From the NCBI GenBank assembly GCA_022732315.1, contig JAIJUV010000181.1:1-5507 (forward strand): 5,507 nt of DNA. Direction: 5' to 3'. This document shows, piece after piece, positions 1 through 5,386 of the stretch (its first letter is position 1; every line of letters starts with the position of its first letter). The stretch is from Prevotella sp. (GTDB lineage: Bacteria > Bacteroidota > Bacteroidia > Bacteroidales > Bacteroidaceae). The notes beneath the pieces were generated by a model. The model was given only the letters and a program-made list of their open reading frames with translations. It was not told the origin of the DNA and made no database searches. The position numbers and the translations under genes were made by a program.

Positions 1-135
1 GCCAATCTCCAGATGCAGATGAGCAACATAAAACCGGATGCGGATGATGTCATGGAGGTTTGCGTCAATTTTAAGGTTCAGGAGACTCCGGAGAGCATTT
101 CCCGAATTATTGACGATTTTGTAAAAAATATCTAA
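1..135 (+). CDS. C-terminal end of a small protein resembling the DUF2589 neighbour (5' truncated by window)
   Basis: Frame 1 is open from the first base to a TAA at 133-135, giving 44 residues of a protein whose start lies outside the window. The tail is a predicted beta-strand (VMEVCVNFKV) followed by an amphipathic helix (ESISRIIDDFVKNI). The last part aligns without gaps to the C-terminus of the next protein: ESISRIIDDFV against EGLSKLMDIMA has three identities and five conservative changes in eleven positions. I infer a paralogue or a partner with the same fold. The stop lies 21 bases before the next start, so the two genes are probably co-transcribed. The family cannot be settled from 44 residues, and no function can be stated. 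Confidence 0.6.
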   Translation, partial: ANLQMQMSNIKPDADDVMEVCVNFKVQETPESISRIIDDFVKNI

Positions 136-156
136 CAATTTTAAAATTCAAATGTT

Positions 157-861
157 ATGGCAGAAGAAATAAAGAACCAAGGGCAACAAGAAAATGCGGA
201 AAACTTGAATGAAAATGTAAGCGGACAGGCGAAAGAAATTATCTCCGCTGCATTGGAAGAGACTCAAAACAGAGAAACTTCTCCAGTTCTTAAAGCAGAT
301 TCAAACGTGACTGACAAATTCAAGGGGCTTCCCATGCGGGAACTTATTGCAGCTCCACTTATTGCAGCAGCCGAAGCACAACAGGAATTGGCAGCGACAG
401 CATGGAATTTCTACCAGCAAATTGCATTTGATGGTAAAAGCGGCAATAAAGCGCGTATATTGGAATTCGATGTCGAAAGACCGATACAGCAGGATGGAAA
501 AATGACAACAATGTCACAAAGTGTCAAGGCTCCGTTTATAGGATTGGTGCCTATTCCTTCCCTGCTCATAGATCGCGTGGATGTCGATTTCCAGATGGAG
601 GTTACCGATACATCAAACGTAAAAAGCACTACCAACGCAGAAGTAGAGGCAAAAGCTTCTGCAAAACATTGGTTTATAAATGCGGAAATCAGCGGCAAAG
701 TCACGACCGCCCGCGAGAACACCCGCATGACCAACCAAACGGCAAAATACCAGATACATGTGACAGCCAGTCAGCAGCCGCAGACCGAAGGTCTGTCTAA
801 ACTGATGGATATAATGGCATCATGTATCGAGCCTATAACAAACGAAAGTAACAGTAAGTAA
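157..861 (+). CDS. DUF2589 domain-containing protein
   Basis: This 234-residue protein has no signal peptide or membrane segment and is probably cytoplasmic. Residues 1-56 are a polar, Gln/Asn/Glu-rich, low-complexity N-terminus. From about 57 to 228 it has the order I associate with DUF2589: an N-terminal helix with APLIAAAEAQ (65-74), strands around ARILEFDVERP, a VPIPSLLIDRVDVDFQMEV core (131-149), then strands and a C-terminal helix (EGLSKLMDIM). The family has no established biochemical function that I know of. ATG 157 is the first start after the upstream stop. The preceding 21 bases are A/T-rich with no Shine-Dalgarno sequence, as is usual in Bacteroidota. The stop is 4 bases before the next gene, so they form one operon. 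The family call is from motif recognition, not a search. Confidence 0.88.
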   Translation: MAEEIKNQGQQENAENLNENVSGQAKEIISAALEETQNRETSPVLKADSNVTDKFKGLPMRELIAAPLIAAAEAQQELAATAWNFYQQIAFDGKSGNKARILEFDVERPIQQDGKMTTMSQSVKAPFIGLVPIPSLLIDRVDVDFQMEVTDTSNVKSTTNAEVEAKASAKHWFINAEISGKVTTARENTRMTNQTAKYQIHVTASQQPQTEGLSKLMDIMASCIEPITNESNSK

Positions 862-865
862 ATAT

Positions 866-1459
866 ATGAATTTGATTCAAGCATTAAGATTGCCAAACAG
901 TCAAGCAGTAATGACAAATATTGCACGGTTTCATTATCAAAATATTTATAATGTAGGTTTGACCCCTCCGATTTTCACGCAAAGTAATTTGACATTTCAA
1001 ATAAAAGGATATACCCGTAACTATCGTTTTCTTAGATTAGACTACGCCTGTGTCATATATATTGCGGATAGAATAGCAGTCGTTGCTTCAAATGGCATAG
1101 ATACTTTAAGTTCAGGTTTTTCGGGGTGTTATATGGCCAGTTTTAGGCACAATGGCATTAGGTATGTTGCTCATATTCCAACGCCTAACAATAGTATTAA
1201 AACATCATGGAATCGGGCGGTTAAAAATCAAATAATAGATAATGTTGTTCTTTTTAAACCTACTGAAGGATTGGCGAGAATCCCAGGAACCATTGGTATT
1301 TGGGGAATTATAACATTTAACGATAGATGTTATCGGCTTGATGTAAATGAAAACGCTCCTCCAAGTCAAGCCATACGTGGCCAAAGAATTTTTAACTCAA
1401 TCCCGAGAAATCCCATACTAACAGAAATTCCACCTATCGCCGGTGGTCAGATGCCTTAA
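866..1459 (+). CDS. Uncharacterised protein with CNF/BLF1-like Cys-His (deamidase-type) motif
   Basis: This 197-residue protein is not one I recognise as a named family, and it has no signal peptide or membrane helix. Residues 52-104 are strand-rich. The segment GFSGCYMASF...GIRYVAHI reads as a beta-hairpin with C88 at the start of one strand and H103 at the end of the next. An S-G-C motif followed by a histidine on the neighbouring strand is the catalytic signature of the CNF/BLF1/CheD-like glutamine deamidase fold. In CNF1 the pair is C866 and H881, the same spacing of 15. I infer a possible deamidase, or a thiol enzyme of that fold. The C-terminus (NAPPSQAIRGQRIF, then a Pro/Ile-rich tail) is not diagnostic. 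The start lies 4 bases after the DUF2589 stop. The gene is A/T-rich: three sampled 60-base stretches have 27, 37 and 30 per cent G+C, against 50-55 in rteA, which suggests a different origin. The CDS is solid; the function is tentative. Confidence 0.82.
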   Translation: MNLIQALRLPNSQAVMTNIARFHYQNIYNVGLTPPIFTQSNLTFQIKGYTRNYRFLRLDYACVIYIADRIAVVASNGIDTLSSGFSGCYMASFRHNGIRYVAHIPTPNNSIKTSWNRAVKNQIIDNVVLFKPTEGLARIPGTIGIWGIITFNDRCYRLDVNENAPPSQAIRGQRIFNSIPRNPILTEIPPIAGGQMP

Positions 1460-1638
1460 TAATTATAACAATTGTAAATAAGGGAAGAATGGTTGTTTCA
1501 TTGAGGAGTAGAATTCTATTCTGATATATAATTCTGGTGGCGGTCATCGGTAGCATGGCCGCCATTCTCATCCATGAACCTGCGAAGTTCCACGACCTAT
1601 ATGCGTATGTTGAATAACGGTATTTACACAAACAGCAA
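1460..1638 (+). other. Intergenic leader between the cassette and rteA
   Basis: These 179 bases lack a convincing gene. Up to about 1531 the region is very A/T-rich and holds two perfect short palindromes, ACAATTGT (1468-1475) and TAGAATTCTA (1509-1518). From about 1532 the composition becomes like rteA. Three tiny ORFs are present: 1489-1524 (11 codons), 1555-1617 (20 codons) and 1574-1642 (22 codons). The stop of the last overlaps the rteA start as ATGA. I could not find a TAnnTTTG promoter box here, so the source of rteA transcription is not visible. It may be read from the upstream cassette. The change of composition may mark the right edge of inserted cargo. Confidence 0.5.
1538..1564 (+). 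other. Strong stem-loop in the rteA leader
   Basis: TGGCGGTCAT (1538-1547) pairs with ATGGCCGCCA (1555-1564): ten consecutive pairs including one G-T wobble, around a 7-base loop (1548-1554). The bases that follow (TTCTCATCC) are not a T-run, so it is not a classical intrinsic terminator. It lies 74 bases before the rteA start, so a role in RNA stability, attenuation or partial termination of the upstream cassette is possible. It could also be the remnant of a longer structure cut by rearrangement. Confidence 0.5.
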
Positions 1639-3984
1639 ATGAGCGAACAATTCGTTACCACTACCAAGCATTTCCGCAAGCTGCTTGCCGCAGGCTATCT
1701 GTTGATAGTTCTGCTGGTGGGCGGCATCATCTGCACGTGGCTCGGAGAATGGCGCGACTTGGAGTTGCTGGAACGGGAGAACCGTGAAATCAACCGCTTC
1801 CGCAAGGAAACACACGATGCGTATGTGGGTGTGGTGGAATTGTCACTTTTGGGCGAGTCGGTGCTGGAATGGGACGATAAGGATGTGGCGGCATACCGGC
1901 GGCAACGGATGGCGGTGGATAGTATGCTTTGCCGCTTCAAGAGCCATTACGAATCGGTGCGCATAGACAGCGTGCGCCACTTGCTGGAGGACAAGGAAAA
2001 GCGGCTGTGCGCCATCATGGAAGCTCTGGAACAACAGGCGGACATCAACCGCCGGATAGCCAAGCAGGTGCCGGTGATAGTGCAAACGAGCAGGCAGGAA
2101 GAGCCGAAGAAACAGAGGAGGAAAGGTTTTCTCGGGTTGTTCGGCAAGAAACAGGAAGTACCTCCGACGACGACCACCACGATGCTCTACACACTGAACC
2201 GTGATATGATAGCGCAACAACGTGCCCAAAGCCATCGTCTGTCGGAATATGCCGACAGCCTTGCCAGCCGCAATGCGGAACTGAACCGCCAACTGCAAAC
2301 CCTTATCCAGCAGATGGACCACAAGGTGCAGGCTGACTTGCAGGAACGTGAGGCGGAAATATCCGCTATGCGTGAAAAGTCGTTCTTGCAGGTAGGTATC
2401 ATAACGGGTGTCATGCTGCTGTTGCTCATTATTTCATACATCATCATTCACCGCTATGCCACCCGCATCAAGCAGTACAAACGTAAGACAACAGATTTAA
2501 TCGGGCAACTGCAAAAGTCCGTAAAACAAAACGAATCGTTGATAGCCTCACGCAAGAAAGCGATGCACACCATCACCCACGAGCTACGCACACCACTGAC
2601 TGCCATACATGGATATGCGGAACTGATGCAGGACAACGAAGAAGAAAAGATAAGCGGTTATGCGGACAATATCCTGCAAGCCTCCAAGAGAATGACCGAC
2701 ATGCTCAACTCCCTGCTTGACTTCTTCCGCTTGGACAGCGGCAAGGAACAGGCGAATGTCCGTCCGTTTCGTTTGGAAAACATCGCGGAGCTGTTGCAAA
2801 CGGAGTTTACGCAACAAGCAGAAGCAAAAGATCTTAAACTTACCATCGAGTGCCCGGAGGGTATTATCCTGAATGGCGACAAGGAGCGCATCATACAGAT
2901 ATGCGACAACCTGCTGGGCAATGCCGTCAAGTTCACGAATGCCGGAAGCGTTTCACTTGTCATAAGCTATGACGGCAATAGGCTGACCCTTGTAGTAGAG
3001 GACACCGGAACCGGCATGAGTGCGGAAGAACAACAGCGAGTGTTCGGAGCGTTCGAGCGGCTTTCCAACGCCGCCACGCAAGACGGTTTCGGATTGGGGT
3101 TAAGCATTGTGAAACAGATAGTCGGGATGCTTGGCGGCACTATACGCTTGGAAAGCGAAAAAGGAGAAGGCAGTCGTTTTACTGTGGAGTTGCCAATGAA
3201 TACTGCCGATATTGGTATTGAAGAACAGACAGCCGCAGAAAGTCTGGCTCATATAGAAAGACCTTATTCTGTCATCGTATTGGACGACAATCCGATGGTA
3301 TTATCCATGACAAAGGAAATGTATGCTGGTATAGGTGTGCATTGCGACACGTTCACCACTATTGGCGATGCAATGGAAGCCATGCGGCAGCACACATACG
3401 ACCTCATGATAACCGATATGAAGATGCCGGAGATTAACGGCTATGAGGTGTTGGAGTTGTTACGCTCGTCAAGTGTCAGCAACTCGAAAGAGATTCCCAT
3501 TGTCGTGGCGACCGCCTCCGGCAGTTGCAGCGAAGAGGAGCTGTTGGAAAATGGATTTACCGCCTGCCTGTTCAAGCCATTTTCCATTTCCGAACTGGTT
3601 GCTGTATCAGACAAATGCCTTTTGACAAGTACGGACAAGGATGAACTTCCCGACTTGTCCTCTCTGCTTGCATATGGTGACAAACGGGCGATGCTCGACC
3701 GTTTGATAACCGAAACAGAAAAGGATATGCAGGCTGTCCGGGAAATCATGGAGAGGAATGACCGCAAGGCGTTGGACGAATGGATACACCGTCAGCGAAG
3801 TTCATGGGCTGTTATCCGTGCTGACAAACCCTTGTGGAACCTGTATGAACTGCTGCATCAAGAATCTGAATGTTCCGAAATGGAATTGCGGAAATGCGTG
3901 GATGCCATGCTTCGTATGGGAACAGTTATCATAGAACTTGCGCAAAAGGAAAGGAGGTCGTCGGATGAAAGTATTTGTGATTGA
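1639..3984 (+). CDS. rteA: RteA-type hybrid sensor histidine kinase (HK-REC-HPt)
   Basis: RteA is the membrane sensor of CTnDOT-family elements. With RteB it controls element excision and transfer. This 781-residue protein has membrane helix 1 at about 15-34, a periplasmic region 36-248 with coiled-coil heptads (185-245), and membrane helix 2 at 249-270. The kinase core has the H-box with H314 (HELRTP), N-box 423-431 (N424, N428), G1 box DTGTGM at 455-460 and G2 box GFGLGLS at 483-489. A receiver follows at 543-658: D549/D550, phospho-acceptor D593, T625 and K646. The tail (about 672-765) looks like an HPt domain with H717. Its context is H-R-Q-R-S rather than H-x-x-K-G. The periplasmic part contains an odd cationic stretch (156-171) and a five-threonine run. 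ATG 1639 is chosen because it gives a normal N-terminal membrane anchor. There is no Shine-Dalgarno sequence. The end overlaps rteB by 20 bases. In CTnDOT rteA follows tetQ; here it does not. Confidence 0.95.
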   Translation: MSEQFVTTTKHFRKLLAAGYLLIVLLVGGIICTWLGEWRDLELLERENREINRFRKETHDAYVGVVELSLLGESVLEWDDKDVAAYRRQRMAVDSMLCRFKSHYESVRIDSVRHLLEDKEKRLCAIMEALEQQADINRRIAKQVPVIVQTSRQEEPKKQRRKGFLGLFGKKQEVPPTTTTTMLYTLNRDMIAQQRAQSHRLSEYADSLASRNAELNRQLQTLIQQMDHKVQADLQEREAEISAMREKSFLQVGIITGVMLLLLIISYIIIHRYATRIKQYKRKTTDLIGQLQKSVKQNESLIASRKKAMHTITHELRTPLTAIHGYAELMQDNEEEKISGYADNILQASKRMTDMLNSLLDFFRLDSGKEQANVRPFRLENIAELLQTEFTQQAEAKDLKLTIECPEGIILNGDKERIIQICDNLLGNAVKFTNAGSVSLVISYDGNRLTLVVEDTGTGMSAEEQQRVFGAFERLSNAATQDGFGLGLSIVKQIVGMLGGTIRLESEKGEGSRFTVELPMNTADIGIEEQTAAESLAHIERPYSVIVLDDNPMVLSMTKEMYAGIGVHCDTFTTIGDAMEAMRQHTYDLMITDMKMPEINGYEVLELLRSSSVSNSKEIPIVVATASGSCSEEELLENGFTACLFKPFSISELVAVSDKCLLTSTDKDELPDLSSLLAYGDKRAMLDRLITETEKDMQAVREIMERNDRKALDEWIHRQRSSWAVIRADKPLWNLYELLHQESECSEMELRKCVDAMLRMGTVIIELAQKERRSSDESICD
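3951..3958 (+). promoter_or_regulatory. Shine-Dalgarno sequence of rteB, inside rteA
   Basis: AAGGAGGT is a full match to the consensus complementary to the 16S rRNA 3' end, and it sits 6 bases before ATG 3965. It lies within the last codons of rteA, so ribosomes finishing rteA would pass over it. It decides the rteB start in favour of 3965 over the in-frame TTG at 3938, which has no such signal. A strong Shine-Dalgarno sequence is unusual for Bacteroidota, where the other genes in this window have A/T-rich leaders. Confidence 0.8.
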
Positions 3985-5272
3985 GGACAACCCCGTCTAT
4001 AACGATTATGTCTGCAACCTGCTGAAGAAAGACAGCTTCGATACTATGTCGGCATATAATCTTGCCACTGCCAAGAAACTATTGGCAAAGTCAGAGGTGG
4101 ATGATATTGTCGTTGCCGACCTACGCCTCCCCGACGGTGAAAGCATAGAGTTGTTACGGTGGATGCGTGCCAACGACAAACAGCAGGTGTTTATCGTTAT
4201 GACCAATTACGGGGAGGTGCATACGGCAGTGGAAAGTATGAAGCTCGGCTCAAAGGATTACATACAGAAACAGTTGTTGGAGGATAAACTGATACCGCTT
4301 ATCCGCACCCTGCAAAAAGAACATGAAAAGCGACTACAATGGAACATTCCGATATTCGTCCGGCAGGGCGAAGCCTATCAGAAAATCAAGAAACGTGTGC
4401 GCCTTGTAGCCACCACCCGGATGAGCGTGCTGATACTGGGCGAGAACGGTACGGGCAAGGAACATATCGCACAACATATACACCAACAAAGCAAACTTGC
4501 CGATAAACCTTTTGTGGCAGTGGACTGCGGAGCCTTGTCCCCGTCATTGATACAATCCGCCTTCTTCGGACACGTCAAGGGTGCGTTTACGGGTGCCGAA
4601 GCAAACAAGACGGGGTATTTTCTGGAAGCGGATGGCGGCACGCTGTTCCTTGACGAAGTGGGCAACCTAACAATGGAGATGCAACAGATGCTGCTCCGCG
4701 CCATACAGGAACGCCGTTACCGTCCCGTCGGTGCAAAGGAGGACAAAACAGCCAACGTGAGGATAGTGGCTGCAACCAACGAGGATTTGCAGAAAGCCGT
4801 AACGGAAAAGCGGTTCCGGCAGGATTTGCTCTATCGCTTGCAGGAGTATGTGATAACCATGCCGCCCTTGCGCGACTGCCCGGAAGACATCATGCCATTG
4901 GCCGAGTTCTTCCGTGAAATGGCAAACCGTGAGTTGGAACGTGAAGTAAAAGGGTTTGCCGCATCTGCCCGTAATGCCCTGCTCGCCCATGCGTGGCCGG
5001 GCAACGTGCGCGAGTTGAAACAGAAGATACAGACGGCAGTCCTGCAATCAGAAGGCGATATGATAACCGAAGCCGATTTGGAACTTGACAATGAACCGTC
5101 CGCTACTTCCGCTTGTTTTACATTGAAGAGCGGGGATGAAGAAAGAGGACGTATCCTGCGTGCTTTGAAACAAGCAGCCGGTAACAAGAAAATGGCTGCA
5201 AAGATACTGGGTATCGGCAGGACAACGCTGTATAATAAATTGGTAGAGTATGGATTGAATGAAGAAAACTGA
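3965..5272 (+). CDS. rteB: RteB-type sigma-54-dependent response regulator
   Basis: RteB is the partner regulator of RteA. In CTnDOT it activates transcription of rteC, which leads on to the excision genes. The 435 residues from ATG 3965 form an NtrC-type protein. Residues 1-118 are a receiver with E7/D8, phospho-acceptor D52, T80 and K97. The AAA+ domain spans about 130-360, with Walker A GENGTGKE (159-166), the sigma-54 contact loop GAFTGA (206-211), Walker B TLFLDE (226-231), arginines R285 and R291, and WPGNVREL (344-351). A Fis-type helix-turn-helix lies at about 393-430 (AAKILGIGRTTLYNKL). All ATPase and sigma-54 motifs are intact, so activation through sigma-54 is expected. A longer reading from TTG 3938 would add nine residues (MRKRKGGRR), but the receiver normally starts at MKVFVIED and the Shine-Dalgarno sequence supports 3965. 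It overlaps rteA by 20 bases, implying translational coupling. Confidence 0.95.
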   Translation: MKVFVIEDNPVYNDYVCNLLKKDSFDTMSAYNLATAKKLLAKSEVDDIVVADLRLPDGESIELLRWMRANDKQQVFIVMTNYGEVHTAVESMKLGSKDYIQKQLLEDKLIPLIRTLQKEHEKRLQWNIPIFVRQGEAYQKIKKRVRLVATTRMSVLILGENGTGKEHIAQHIHQQSKLADKPFVAVDCGALSPSLIQSAFFGHVKGAFTGAEANKTGYFLEADGGTLFLDEVGNLTMEMQQMLLRAIQERRYRPVGAKEDKTANVRIVAATNEDLQKAVTEKRFRQDLLYRLQEYVITMPPLRDCPEDIMPLAEFFREMANRELEREVKGFAASARNALLAHAWPGNVRELKQKIQTAVLQSEGDMITEADLELDNEPSATSACFTLKSGDEERGRILRALKQAAGNKKMAAKILGIGRTTLYNKLVEYGLNEEN

Positions 5273-5386
5273 CCGGAGTATGGCTGTAAATGGCAATAAT
5301 TGATTAACTTTGCAATTGTATTTCAGAAAATAGCAGGCGATCGGGTAACTTTTCGCCGATGATATAGACATAAGACCGCAAGGCGT
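5273..5386 (+). other. Non-coding region after rteB
   Basis: There is no coding potential here: the only ATG near the start (5280) opens a 7-codon ORF. Apart from the candidate -7 box, the only structure I see is a weak stem, GGCGA (5336-5340) with TCGCC (5353-5357), around a 12-base loop. No T-run follows it, so it does not look like an rteB terminator. No sigma-54 promoter (GG, 10 bases, GC) with proper spacing was found. Confidence 0.5.
5305..5312 (+). promoter_or_regulatory. Candidate Bacteroides -7 promoter box downstream of rteB
   Basis: TAACTTTG matches the Bacteroides -7 consensus TAnnTTTG exactly. The -33 box is poor: TATG at 5279-5282 matches TTTG in three of four positions, with 22 bases between the boxes, slightly long. 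Weak agreement at -33 would fit a promoter needing an activator. Transcription would start near 5319 and run through the long inverted repeat at 5387-5507 toward the next gene, which in CTnDOT-type elements would be expected to be rteC. One such box is also expected by chance in a sequence this long. Confidence 0.4.

Noticed and set aside
954..961. TAGGTTTG, a match to the Bacteroides -7 box
   Set aside because: It lies inside the 197-residue coding sequence with no -33 partner, and a match of this length is expected about once by chance in a window of this size.
1538..1564. Intrinsic terminator for the upstream cassette
   Set aside because: The stem is strong, but TTCTCATCC follows rather than a T-run, so I list it only as a stem-loop.
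1434..1679. Minus-strand ORF of 81 codons across the cassette/rteA gap
   Set aside because: It overlaps the ends of two better-supported plus-strand genes, is Cys/Ile-rich with no recognisable domain and has no start signal. It reads as chance openness.
1843..2322. Minus-strand ORF of 159 codons opposite rteA
   Set aside because: It lies fully antisense to the well-supported RteA frame, with His/Leu/Arg-rich composition typical of a reverse-complement shadow.
3938..3964. Upstream TTG start for rteB adding nine basic residues
   Set aside because: It has no Shine-Dalgarno sequence, while ATG 3965 has AAGGAGGT at ideal spacing and begins directly at the first strand of the receiver domain.
5281..5294. 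Sigma-54 -24/-12 promoter (TGGC...TGGC)
   Set aside because: The spacing between GG and GC is nine bases rather than ten, and the second element is TGGC instead of TTGC.
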